From: CBDFGN01 sp965247065
Lineage (GTDB): Bacteria > Bacteroidota > Bacteroidia > Cytophagales > Cyclobacteriaceae
Direction of reading: 5' to 3'
DNA length: 64,000 bases
Assembly: GCA_965247065.1 (NCBI GenBank)
Contig: CBDFGN010000006.1
Span: 4,588,001 to 4,652,000 of the forward strand
A program made the position numbers and the translations under genes. The notes below the pieces were generated by a model. The model saw nothing but the letters and a program-made list of their open reading frames with translations, searched no databases and had not been told where the DNA came from. This document shows, piece after piece, positions 27,195-36,039 of the stretch. Numbering within the stretch: the stretch's first letter is position 1; each line of letters begins with the position of its first letter.

Positions 27195-28679
27195 ATGGGT
27201 TCTAAGTACATAATTGCTCTGGATCAGGGCACTACCAGCTCCAGAGCAGTTCTCTTCGATGAAGGGGGGCAAATCCAAGGGATAAAGCAAAAGGAGTTCA
27301 GTCAAATATTTCCCCAGGCCGGATGGGTAGAGCATGATCCTGAGGAGCTTTGGAAGAGCCAGTATGATGTCATGAACTCGCTGATGAGCGAGCACAGATT
27401 AACTCCGGATAATATTGTGAGCCTGGGAATCACCAACCAGCGAGAAACAACAATAGTCTGGGACAAGGACAGCGGTGAGCCAGTTTATAATGCGATAGTT
27501 TGGCAGGACAAGCGTACCAGCGATATATGCGAAGAACTAAAGAACAGAGGCCTGGAGCAGTACATTGGAGAAAACACCGGGCTGGTTATAGATCCCTACT
27601 TTTCAGCGACCAAGGTAAAATGGATTCTTGATAACGTCGATGATGCCAGAAAAAGAGCGGAAAATGGAGAATTGCTGTTTGGAACAGTAGATACCTGGTT
27701 AATCTGGAAGCTTACTGAAGGCAGGTCCCACCTGACCGACTACAGCAACGCTTCGCGAACCATGTTATTCAACATCCGGGACTTGCATTGGGACAATAAG
27801 CTGTTGGAGGAATTGAACATTCCTGCGGTTATGCTTCCGGAGGTAGTGCCATCATCGCACCATTTTGGTGACTTCTCCTTCAAAAAAGGCAGCATTAGCA
27901 TTGGGGGGGTGTTAGGCGACCAACAGGCTGCGCTGTTCGGCCAGGCCTGTTTTGATTCTGGAACTGCCAAAAACACGTACGGTACGGGGTGCTTCATGTT
28001 ATTGAACACCGGCGAGGAATTGGGCCATTCTAAAACAGGATTGTTAACCACGATAGCCTGGGGCTTAGATGAAAAAGTCTATTATGCCCTTGAGGGCAGC
28101 ATTTTCATTGCTGGCGCCGCGGTCCAGTGGTTAAGGGATGGATTGAGACTTATCGATGAAGCGGCGGATTCGGCCTTTTTTGCGCAGCGCGCACCGGACG
28201 ATCATGGAGTTTACGTGGTTCCGGCATTTGCGGGATTAGGTGCCCCATACTGGGATATGTATGCCCGCGGAGCGATCTTCGGACTAACCCGGGACAGCGG
28301 AAAATCTCACATCATCAGGGCCACCCTGGAGTCCTTGGCCTATCAAACCAAGGACGTAATTCAAGCTATGGAGAGCGATTCAGGTTTGGATCTCAAAACG
28401 CTGAAGGTGGATGGGGGGGCCTGTGCCAATGATGTTTTGATGCAATTCCAATCCGACATTTTAGGGGTAGAGGTTGAAAGGCCCAAAGTAATTGAATCAA
28501 CTGCACTAGGTTCTGCCTATATGGCCGGAATTCACGCCGGTATTTGGAAGAAAGAAGACATAATGAGAAACCGCGAGATAGAACGGCTTTTCAAACCGAA
28601 AATGGACGTTGACTCCAGAGAAACCAGATACCAGGGTTGGCAAAAGGCTGTAGACAGAACCATGAACTGGCTAAAATAG
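27195..28679 (+). CDS. glpK: Glycerol kinase
   Basis: The 494-residue length equals that of classical glycerol kinases. Motifs of the FGGY family are present: ALDQGTTSSRAVLFDEGGQI at the N-terminus, GITNQRETTIVWDKDSGEP, and the second signature near YWDMYARGAIFGLTRDSG. GVLGDQQAALFGQACF lines the active site. It phosphorylates glycerol with ATP to glycerol 3-phosphate in the cytoplasm. It is the middle gene of the glp operon, 6 bases after glpF and 15 before glpD. Confidence 0.97.
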   Translation: MGSKYIIALDQGTTSSRAVLFDEGGQIQGIKQKEFSQIFPQAGWVEHDPEELWKSQYDVMNSLMSEHRLTPDNIVSLGITNQRETTIVWDKDSGEPVYNAIVWQDKRTSDICEELKNRGLEQYIGENTGLVIDPYFSATKVKWILDNVDDARKRAENGELLFGTVDTWLIWKLTEGRSHLTDYSNASRTMLFNIRDLHWDNKLLEELNIPAVMLPEVVPSSHHFGDFSFKKGSISIGGVLGDQQAALFGQACFDSGTAKNTYGTGCFMLLNTGEELGHSKTGLLTTIAWGLDEKVYYALEGSIFIAGAAVQWLRDGLRLIDEAADSAFFAQRAPDDHGVYVVPAFAGLGAPYWDMYARGAIFGLTRDSGKSHIIRATLESLAYQTKDVIQAMESDSGLDLKTLKVDGGACANDVLMQFQSDILGVEVERPKVIESTALGSAYMAGIHAGIWKKEDIMRNREIERLFKPKMDVDSRETRYQGWQKAVDRTMNWLK

Positions 28680-28694
28680 TTTACGGCTTCAGTC

Positions 28695-30344
28695 ATGAGG
28701 GAGGGCTTTACAATTTTTGAAAGAAAAGCTTCGCTGCAAAGACTTTCATCAATCCAATATGACTTGCTAATTGTGGGCGGAGGAATCACGGGGGCTGGAA
28801 TTGCTCTGGATGCCGCCTCAAGAGGGATAAAAACGGCCTTGGTGGAAAAGAATGATTTCGCCTCAGGGACAAGCAGTCGATCTACTAAACTAATACATGG
28901 CGGGCTGCGTTACCTGAAACAATTTGAAATAGCCCTGGTACGTGAGGTTGGTCAGGAGCGAGCTATCGTTCACAAGTTGGCGCCGCACTTGGTGGTTTCA
29001 GAAAAAATGCTCATTCCTATCATCAAGGATGGAACCTTTGGCAGGATCATGACCTCAGTAGGGCTGATGATCTATGATGTGCTGGCGGGGGTTGAAAAAG
29101 CCGATCAGAGAAAGATGCTGAACAAAACAGAAGTTCTGGAAGTTGAGCCACTTCTTCCCCAAGACAGAATTGAGGGAGGGGGTCTTTACTCCGAGTATCG
29201 GACCGATGATTCCCGGTTAACAATAGAAGTAATGAAAACCGCTCACAACTTTGGGGCGGATTGCTTGAATTATGTGGAGGTAGAAGATTTTCTTTATATG
29301 AACCATAGGGTCAGCGGGGCATTTTGTCGGGACAGTCTAAGCCATCAAACATTCCAAATCCACTCAGAATATGTGGTGAATGCCGGTGGACCCTGGGTAG
29401 ACGAGCTTCGGGACAAAAACAAATCCAGGACCGGAAAACACCTCCATCTTACCAAAGGGGTTCATGTAGTGGTTCCCCACTCCCGGTTTCCGGTGAAGCA
29501 ATCAGTATATTTCGATGTTCCCGACGGTAGAATGATCTTTGCTATCCCTAGAGGAAAAGTTACTTACATCGGGACAACCGACACTGATTTTAATGGAGAT
29601 AAGAATGACGTTCGAGCCAAAAAGGAGGACGTTGGATACCTGGTGGACGGGGTGAATTTTGTTTTCAGCCATTTGAATCTTACTGCCTCTGACGTTATTT
29701 CAAGTTGGGCGGGCATTCGACCGTTAATTCATGAAGAGGGAAAATCTGCCTCGGAGATCTCTCGTAAAGATGAAGTATTTGAGTCCAATACCGGTCTTAT
29801 CTCGATCGCCGGTGGCAAGTTAACCGGATACCGCAAGATGGCCCAAAAAGTCGTGGACATTCTTATCCAGAAGTTTGAGGACCGGCATGATAGAACATTG
29901 AAGAACTGTCATACCGATGAAATAGTCCTCGCAGGAGGTGAGTTCAAGAGACCTAAAGAAGTAAAGCATTACCGAAAGAATCTGACCCAAATGTTAGATC
30001 AGGAGGGTTTTGATAGTACCAGGGCCGACTATCTGGTTTCAAATTACGGCAAACAAACCGATCAAATACTTAAGAAGTATAACACCCTTGACGATGCGGA
30101 TTCGGAAATAAGATTGGCAAAAGCTGAGCTTTGGTTCACTCTGGAATTTGAAATGGTCTGTCTCCCACTGGACTTCCTCGTGCGTCGTACCGGAAGAATG
30201 TATTTCGATATTCAATCCGTCAAGAAAATCAAGGAATTGATTATTGCTGCTTTCTCCGACTATTTTGATTGGGATCCGAGCAGGATAAAAAAGGAAAGTA
30301 AAACACTGAATGAGGCGCTGAATCTTGCGTCTAATTTTGATTAA
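28695..30344 (+). CDS. glpD: Glycerol-3-phosphate dehydrogenase, FAD-dependent
   Basis: The 549-residue enzyme starts with an FAD-binding Rossmann fold (DLLIVGGGITGAGIALDA, about residues 18-35), followed by SSRSTKLIHGGLRYL, the classic GlpD motif. Further motifs are VVNAGGPWVDEL, YIGTTDTDFNGD and SIAGGKLTGYRKMA. It oxidises glycerol 3-phosphate to dihydroxyacetone phosphate at the inner membrane, passing electrons to quinone. It closes the glpFKD operon. Length is normal for the family. The amylosucrase remnant begins 28 bases after its stop. Confidence 0.96.
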   Translation: MREGFTIFERKASLQRLSSIQYDLLIVGGGITGAGIALDAASRGIKTALVEKNDFASGTSSRSTKLIHGGLRYLKQFEIALVREVGQERAIVHKLAPHLVVSEKMLIPIIKDGTFGRIMTSVGLMIYDVLAGVEKADQRKMLNKTEVLEVEPLLPQDRIEGGGLYSEYRTDDSRLTIEVMKTAHNFGADCLNYVEVEDFLYMNHRVSGAFCRDSLSHQTFQIHSEYVVNAGGPWVDELRDKNKSRTGKHLHLTKGVHVVVPHSRFPVKQSVYFDVPDGRMIFAIPRGKVTYIGTTDTDFNGDKNDVRAKKEDVGYLVDGVNFVFSHLNLTASDVISSWAGIRPLIHEEGKSASEISRKDEVFESNTGLISIAGGKLTGYRKMAQKVVDILIQKFEDRHDRTLKNCHTDEIVLAGGEFKRPKEVKHYRKNLTQMLDQEGFDSTRADYLVSNYGKQTDQILKKYNTLDDADSEIRLAKAELWFTLEFEMVCLPLDFLVRRTGRMYFDIQSVKKIKELIIAAFSDYFDWDPSRIKKESKTLNEALNLASNFD

Positions 30345-30372
30345 ATCCTCAGTTGACATGCAGTCATAATCC

Positions 30373-30998
30373 ATGTACGATCCTAAATCGAACATTCTAC
30401 TGAATCGATTGATGGACCGTCTTGATTTGAACCTGGCCATTGCGTCAGACAGGGTCTTCTTCTCCCGCTTGGCTGCGAATTTTTATATCTTCTCCATAGC
30501 ATCATCGTTTCTTTCGGGGGCATTCTTTTGATCTATTATGGGGATGAGGTGGCCACCGTGAACGATTATACCTTTCAGAATGACAAGTACAAAAGGGATG
30601 ATAACCGTTGGGTACATCGTCCCAAACTGTATTGGGAGGCTGTTGGTATGAGGAAAAAGCGCGGGACCACCCAAAACATTATTTTCTCAAACCTGCAAAG
30701 ATTCCTGAAAGTTCGACGGGGTTCTCCGGAATTTGCAGACCTCAACAATCGCCAAATAATAGATACGGGCAATCAATATTTGTTAGCCTATCTAAGATAT
30801 CGTGACAAATTGAGGACCCTGGTGGTGTGCAACTTTAAAGAGGCATCTCAGGAGCTAGATTCCGGGGTGCTGGCCGGTGCGCTATTAGATATTAACCGGA
30901 AATTAGTAGATAAGCTCACCGGAACCGAACTGGTCTCTGTAGATAGAAAAATAAAACTTAAACCCTACCAATTCTTCTGGATCACTGAAAGTCCATAG
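30373..30998 (+). pseudogene. Amylosucrase (GH13) gene with large internal deletion
   Basis: An ATG at 30373 opens a frame reading LLNRLMDRLDLNLAIASDRV and SRLAANFYIFS, which matches the N-terminal helical region of amylosucrases. After a frameshift around 30505-30525 a second frame gives GGILLIYYGDEVATVNDYTF, RDDNRWVHRPKLYWE and a C-terminal beta domain ending at 30998. The latter is the amylosucrase C-terminal third (GIPLIYxGDE, DDRWxHRP). About 200 of the usual 640 or so residues remain; all catalytic residues of the GH13 barrel (Asp, Glu, Asp) are gone. It is therefore a dead gene, once making alpha-1,4-glucan from sucrose or the reverse. It lies after glpD, before a possible kinase stub. 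Confidence 0.8.
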
Positions 30999-31021
30999 CC
31001 AACTTGAATTAGATAACACTC

Positions 31022-31190
31022 GATGATTTATTGGGTTTTGATTTAGGCGAAACTAAGGTCCAGGTTGTTAGAGTCCTTGGTGCGGTCTTGCTTGGAGACT
31101 GGATGTTGTTGTACAGCACACCGGATACAGAAACTAAAGCCAATATCCTTCGATTAATTCTTAATCAGGTATTAAATTCAGAGCTCTATG
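31022..31190 (+). pseudogene. Possible N-terminal stub of a ROK-family sugar kinase
   Basis: The frame reads DLLGFDLGETKVQVVRV followed by DWMLLYSTPDTETKANILR. ROK glucokinases and fructokinases open with LxGIDLGGTK and carry a similar second segment. Here the second Gly of DLGGTK is Glu, and the frame runs into the start of the GH20 gene with nothing further of a kinase. It may be a truncated ROK gene left by the deletion that removed most of the amylosucrase. The match is short, so I hold this lightly. Confidence 0.33.
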
Positions 31191-33272
31191 AATTGGAGAA
31201 AGGTTCTCTTTATCCTTTTTATGGCCTTAGGCGGGCTATATTTCGCTTATCTTGAAGTCTTCCACATCCAGGAGGTTCGGATCTCGGAGAAGGATCGGTC
31301 ATCGGTGCAATTAATGCCCCTTCCGGCCGAATTGGCCTTTCATAGTGGAAAACTGGACGTTACCTCTCATTTGCAAATAGTCGTGAAAGGTCATCAGGAT
31401 CCGCAATTGGAACAGACCATCTCCTGGTTTGAGGAGCGGCTCAAAAGCATCACCGGATTCTCCCTGGAAGATCCCACAGATGCCGATCAGCTAATCATAA
31501 TTTGCGATACAGCCCGTTCTGCAGTACAGCAATTGGCGGAAAACGAATCATATTCTCTGCATGTGTTTTCCCACGGAGCACGACTTAGAGCGCCCACCCC
31601 GTATGGCATAATCCGGGGTCTTGAGACGATTTTGCAATTGGTGCATGAACAGGAGGGTAGTTTCTTCGTTCAAGCTGTGGAGATAAAAGACAAACCTCGC
31701 TATTCCTGGAGGGGACTCATGATCGATGTCGCCAGGCACTGGCTGCCAAAAGACATTATTCTTCGCAATCTGGAAGCGATGGCTGCGGTAAAATTAAATG
31801 TTCTCCACCTACATCTGACCGATGATCAGGCCTGGAGAATTGAGAGCAAAGTTTTTCCCAAGCTGCATCAATTCGGATCCGGGGGAAATTTTTATACTCA
31901 TGACGACATCCAAGAAATTGTGGCCTTCGCAACCCAAAGGGGGATCCGCGTTTTGCCGGAACTGGAGATGCCCGGACACTGTAGCTCGTGGTTGGTTGGG
32001 TACCCGGAATTGGCGAGCGGTCCAGGACCTTTTCAATTGGAGACCAGGCTTGGAAACTTTGACTCAGCACTGGATCCGACTAATGAAGAGGTTTATCAGT
32101 TCATTGATAAAATCATCGGGGAATGGGCGCAACTTTTTCCGGATACTTATTTGCATATTGGCGGTGACCAGGTCAACCCCGGCGCCTGGTCAGATAATCA
32201 AGAGATCAGCAGTTTCAAAGAAAATAAGGGCTACAAGAATCACAAGCAACTGCAGTCCTATTTTGCCAGCCGGGTTAAAGCTATTGTTTCCAAATATGGA
32301 AGGAAGCCGGTTGGATGGGATGATCTGCAAGATGCTGGATTAGGAACCGGAGCGGTTATCCAATCCTGGCGGGGTAAAGAGTCGGTGCTCAGGGCCCTCG
32401 AAGAGGGAAATCCTAGCATTCTTTCAGGCGAATACTTTCTGGACCGTAAACTTCCCGCGTCGTATCACTACTCGATAAGTCCTGATCTAATGACGGAGGA
32501 TATGTCGCTCGATGCGCGTCAGAAGCAGATGATCCTTGGCGGTGAGGCTTGTATGTGGACCCATGTAGTGAATGCAGGCAACATAGATTCCCGAATTTGG
32601 CCTCGTATGGCCGCCATCGCGGAAAAACTATGGTCGCCGTCCGAGTTAACCCAGAATCCTGTGGATATGTATCGTCGGCTGAGCTGGATATCGCACTACC
32701 TGGACTATTCCGGGGCAACCCATAATTCGAACTACCCCGCATCTGTTGAATCCCTGTGCCCGCCGGAGAATAGGGTACCGTTGAGAACGTTCATTGATGC
32801 ACTGGAGGAGTTAAGATCATATGATCGCATCGCTCTTGACACATCTTTTAGGACCACCACGCCATTGGAACGAGTAGTGGACGTGGCCCGTCCGGAAAGC
32901 TTGGTCGCTGTTAATTTCAATATCCTTGTGACCGATTTTCTGGAATTCCGTGACCTTGAAAGGGCAAAAAAAATTCGTACGTCTCTGGAAAAATGGGCTA
33001 GTAATCACGGCTTGCTCTCTGATCATTTTGTTAGTTGCGAAAAGCTGAAGGAGGTACAGGAGTTATCCGAGATGTTGGCCCAAATCTCACAACTGGGACT
33101 CACGGCTCTGACGACGCTGGAATCTAATGATAGACTACCTGGTTCTCAGCTTAGCCAGAAAATTGCCTATGTGGATAACGCAGCGATAGGCCGTGCAGGG
33201 GTTATTATTGCAGTAGCGGAATCCATACGGAAACTACTGAACGCCGCCCACGGTGAAATGGGAACTGGCTAA
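31188..33272 (+). CDS. GH20 beta-N-acetylhexosaminidase with Gln at the catalytic Glu position
   Basis: The 694-residue protein has an N-terminal membrane or signal helix (VLFILFMALGGLYFA, about residues 6-20) and a GH20b-like domain (about 40-160). The catalytic barrel runs from about 170 to 500. Visible motifs are WRGLMIDVARHWLP, LHLHLTDDQAWRIES, VLPELEMPGHCSSW and YLHIGGDQVN. In active GH20 enzymes the last motif is HxGGDE, with Asp polarising the N-acetyl group and Glu as acid/base. Here residue 328 is Gln (codon CAG at 32169-32171). The remaining active-site motifs look intact. It could be inactive, altered or a binding protein. It stands alone after the amylosucrase remnant. Confidence 0.9.
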   Translation: MNWRKVLFILFMALGGLYFAYLEVFHIQEVRISEKDRSSVQLMPLPAELAFHSGKLDVTSHLQIVVKGHQDPQLEQTISWFEERLKSITGFSLEDPTDADQLIIICDTARSAVQQLAENESYSLHVFSHGARLRAPTPYGIIRGLETILQLVHEQEGSFFVQAVEIKDKPRYSWRGLMIDVARHWLPKDIILRNLEAMAAVKLNVLHLHLTDDQAWRIESKVFPKLHQFGSGGNFYTHDDIQEIVAFATQRGIRVLPELEMPGHCSSWLVGYPELASGPGPFQLETRLGNFDSALDPTNEEVYQFIDKIIGEWAQLFPDTYLHIGGDQVNPGAWSDNQEISSFKENKGYKNHKQLQSYFASRVKAIVSKYGRKPVGWDDLQDAGLGTGAVIQSWRGKESVLRALEEGNPSILSGEYFLDRKLPASYHYSISPDLMTEDMSLDARQKQMILGGEACMWTHVVNAGNIDSRIWPRMAAIAEKLWSPSELTQNPVDMYRRLSWISHYLDYSGATHNSNYPASVESLCPPENRVPLRTFIDALEELRSYDRIALDTSFRTTTPLERVVDVARPESLVAVNFNILVTDFLEFRDLERAKKIRTSLEKWASNHGLLSDHFVSCEKLKEVQELSEMLAQISQLGLTALTTLESNDRLPGSQLSQKIAYVDNAAIGRAGVIIAVAESIRKLLNAAHGEMGTG

Positions 33273-33315
33273 GCGACCGACTCGTTAATTAATTTGAAAC
33301 AAATAATATTCTCCT

Positions 33316-33983
33316 ATGCCTCACTTTGACAAGCAATTTCTTGAATTCTTTAAAGAGCTTGGTAAGAACAATAACAGGGACTGGTTCCTGGCTCACAAAA
33401 AACAGTATGATGAATCGGTTAGGGGACCATTCGTGGCATTTGTTCAGGATTTGATGGATCGGGTTTCAGAATCTGAGGGCCCCATACCGGGGGAGGCCAA
33501 GGATGCCATCTTCAGGTTGAATAGGGATATTCGATTTAGTAAAGACAAAACACCATATAAGAATCATATGGCCGCTCTGATCTCTTCAGGGGGCAAAAAA
33601 GACAAAACCACCCCAGGACTATATTTGCAGGCCAGTGCTGAGGATTTAAGGATCTATAGTGGGGCCCATCTGCTGGAAAAGGATCAACTTCAAAACGTAC
33701 GCAATCACATTGCTTCCAACCTGAAAGAATTTGAAAAGTTGATAACCGGTAAACTCTTCACGGAACGTTTCGGTCAAATTCTGGGCGAAAGAACAAACGG
33801 CTATCGCCCGAATTCGCAGCGTTGGAGGCAAGGCAGCCTCTTATTGCAAATAAGTCCTTCTATTTCTTTGCAAAATTTCCGCCACTGACTTTGCTGAAGC
33901 CGGATCTGGTGGATACGGTAATAGATTATTATTCAAGTTGCAGACCGGTTCGTGACTTTTTGGAGACAGCGCTGTCCGGCTAA
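33316..33983 (+). pseudogene. DUF2461 protein with a single frameshift
   Basis: The first frame (ATG 33316) encodes FDKQFLEFFKELGKNNNRDW, FRLNRDIRFSKDKTPYKNHM and GGKKDKTTPGLYLQ, all typical of DUF2461. It departs from the family after about residue 162. Reading in the next frame from about 33803 continues SPEFAALEARQPLIANKSFY and LVDTVIDYYSSCRPVRDF, to a TAA at 33981-33983, as the family does. The total is 668 bases, one short of a multiple of three, which fits one missing base near 33800-33810. The function of DUF2461 is unknown. It may be a true frameshift or a sequencing error. Confidence 0.8.
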
Positions 33984-34158
33984 CAAATCGACTTTGTCGC
34001 AGGATTTGAGGTAAGTAATGAAATCTACAAATTGAGATATTCATCTCGGTCAGAATGTATAGACTAGAGCCTGCGTCCACGAACAATGCTCCAAGAATAG
34101 AAATATTCGTCGTTTTGAAAACGTAGCTATCCAAAAGCCCTCAACGTCGTGGCGCTTC

Positions 34159-34926
34159 CTAGTCGTAAAGGTCTTTGAGGTCAGCTTTGGAAATATCTAT
34201 AATGAGCTGAGCCAATTTGACGATCGTTGCCTCTAAATAGGCTTTTCCATTTTCAACGGTAGCCCGGCGGGGATCACCTATTCCCGTGTCCTTGGTTACC
34301 TGGGTCCATTTTCTTTCGGCCCAGGCCCATCCTTCGTTTAGAGCTTCTATTCGGAATTTCTTAGCCTGACCCTCTCCGGCATCAGAAAGTGGCAATATCC
34401 ACTCCGGGACGATATTCATCATCACACTGGTTTCCATCTCACCGGCATGATCTCCCAAATCCGAAAAATAATCCTTCCAGTCGACCGCCTTATACCAGTT
34501 ACAGGTGCTAATAAACATTTCCGGGAATTTCAAGCCCATTTCCCGAACCGTCTGTTTGAAATCATTGCCGCCATGCCCGTTCATAATCAGCAGTTTAAAG
34601 ATCCCTTGATGATTGAGTACCTGAGCGAGATCACTTAGTATTAGCGCCTGGGTGCTGGGATTTAAGTTCAAATCGAGCTTTACATCATGCTGTCCGGTAT
34701 TCACTCCAAACGGGACCGTTGGTAGCACTACTACCTTCGCTCCTTCCTTCCAAGCTTTGGCGGCCGCCTCCGCAGCTATATGGTCGCACTGAATGTTGTC
34801 GGTAGCATAAGGCAAGTGGTAATTGTGAGCTTCGTTTGCTCCCCAGGGAAGTACCGCCAGTTGGTAATCCTGGGTCCGAACGGTTTTCCAATTGGTTTCA
34901 GCCAGAATAAAGGGTCGGGCTTCCAT
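34159..34926 (-). CDS. Creatininase-family amidohydrolase
   Basis: The 255-residue protein shows the family metal site: WGANEAHNYHLPYATDN, with E32, H34, H37 and D43 in the positions of the usual ExHxxHLPxxTD. Further motifs are NGHGGNDFKQTV and LGDHAGEMETSVMM, whose Glu and His complete the binuclear centre. The family includes creatininase, mycofactocin peptidase and ring-opening enzymes for formamide or lactam-like substrates. The substrate here is unknown. It is cytoplasmic and of normal length. It lies downstream of the AKR gene on the same strand, with a candidate hairpin terminator between. Confidence 0.87.
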   Translation of the reverse strand: MEARPFILAETNWKTVRTQDYQLAVLPWGANEAHNYHLPYATDNIQCDHIAAEAAAKAWKEGAKVVVLPTVPFGVNTGQHDVKLDLNLNPSTQALILSDLAQVLNHQGIFKLLIMNGHGGNDFKQTVREMGLKFPEMFISTCNWYKAVDWKDYFSDLGDHAGEMETSVMMNIVPEWILPLSDAGEGQAKKFRIEALNEGWAWAERKWTQVTKDTGIGDPRRATVENGKAYLEATIVKLAQLIIDISKADLKDLYD

Positions 34927-35015
34927 AATTCATCTTAAAGTTGAATCATTAAAATTATCCAAAAAATATTGCACAGGTGAGTTGAACCCTTAATGACCTT
35001 CCGCGGCCTATTGGG

Positions 35016-35047
35016 AGAACTGCCCTGCTCAACATCTGCAGGGTTCT
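35016..35047 (-). terminator. Hairpin downstream of the aldo/keto reductase gene
   Basis: AGAA and CCCTGC in the left arm pair with GCAGGG and TTCT in the right arm, with a 3-base bulge and a 9-base loop. It lies 18 bases after the stop of the AKR gene. There is no clear T-run on the minus strand, so termination may be weak. Confidence 0.3.
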
Positions 35048-35064
35048 ACTGAAACCTAAAGAGC

Positions 35065-36033
35065 CTACTGAGACCATTGCGTGGGCAGCCGGTCCCAGCG
35101 ATGATCTCTCAATTCAGCCAGCAGTTCAGGATGGAGATTGGCCCCGCCGGAGTTTAGGTTCGACCGTACGTGAGAGGCCTTACGCATTCCGGGTATGGTG
35201 GTGGCAATGTCCGTATTGGCAAGGATAAACTTGAGCGCCACTTCCGGCATCGTCAATCCCTCGGGGATGACCTTATTCAATTTCTCGGCATGGTCGACGC
35301 TGGAGGTCAGATTCTCAGGCACGAAATAAGTATTTCGCCAGTCACCCTTAGGCCAGCTACTTTCTTTGTTTAAGGTTCCGGTAAGGGTGCCTTCATCAAA
35401 GGGTACCCTCGCAATCACTGCGACATCCAATTCCTGGCATAAGGGAAACAATTCATCCTCTGGAGCCTGATCGAAAATGTTATAAATAACTTGTACCGCA
35501 TCGATAATCCCGGTTCGGATCGTCTGTAAACAATTGTTCGGCTCCCACCGATTTACCGAAATTCCGATGGCATCAATCTTGCCATCGGCCCTAAGTTTTG
35601 CCATCTCCCCCTTCCAACCATCTTCTTCGGCCCAGGAATCTTCCCATACGTGAAACTGGATCAGATCAATACGGTCAAGGTCCATATTAGTCAAGCTTTT
35701 TTCTACGTACTGACGAATGTGATTGGGAGGAAAGCAATCTTCCAGCCGGTAGTCCGATTTTGAAGGCCATTTGAAATTCTTGGGAGGGATCTTGGTGGCA
35801 CAGTAAATTCGATCCCCCGGGTGTCGTTTGACCAGTGATCCCAGGTACTGCTCGCTTAACCCAGCTCCATAACCCCAGGCTGTATCAAAGAAATTGCATC
35901 CTAAATCAACAGCAAGGTCTAATGAACTCTGACTTTCGGATTCTTGAGAGCCCTTCCAACCCGCCATACCCCACATTCCATATCCTATTTCGCTTACCCC
36001 CCAAGCCTTTCTTCCAAATCTTCGGTATTCCAT
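35065..36033 (-). CDS. Aldo/keto reductase
   Basis: The 322-residue protein has the AKR tetrad. The catalytic Asp is in FFDTAWGYG (with the Tyr a few residues on), the Lys in IYCATKIPP, and the His in IQFHVWEDS. The phosphate-binding end of the barrel is near TTIPGMRKASHVRSNL. It reduces or oxidises a sugar or carbonyl with NADP(H). It follows the Gfo/Idh/MocA gene by 6 bases on the same strand, so the two are almost certainly co-transcribed and may act in sequence on one sugar. No signal peptide. Confidence 0.9.
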   Translation of the reverse strand: MEYRRFGRKAWGVSEIGYGMWGMAGWKGSQESESQSSLDLAVDLGCNFFDTAWGYGAGLSEQYLGSLVKRHPGDRIYCATKIPPKNFKWPSKSDYRLEDCFPPNHIRQYVEKSLTNMDLDRIDLIQFHVWEDSWAEEDGWKGEMAKLRADGKIDAIGISVNRWEPNNCLQTIRTGIIDAVQVIYNIFDQAPEDELFPLCQELDVAVIARVPFDEGTLTGTLNKESSWPKGDWRNTYFVPENLTSSVDHAEKLNKVIPEGLTMPEVALKFILANTDIATTIPGMRKASHVRSNLNSGGANLHPELLAELRDHRWDRLPTQWSQ

Positions 36034-36039
36034 AAACGC

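Noticed and set aside
31822..32343. 173-codon plus-strand frame inside the GH20 gene
   Set aside because: Alternative frame of a clear GH20 coding sequence.
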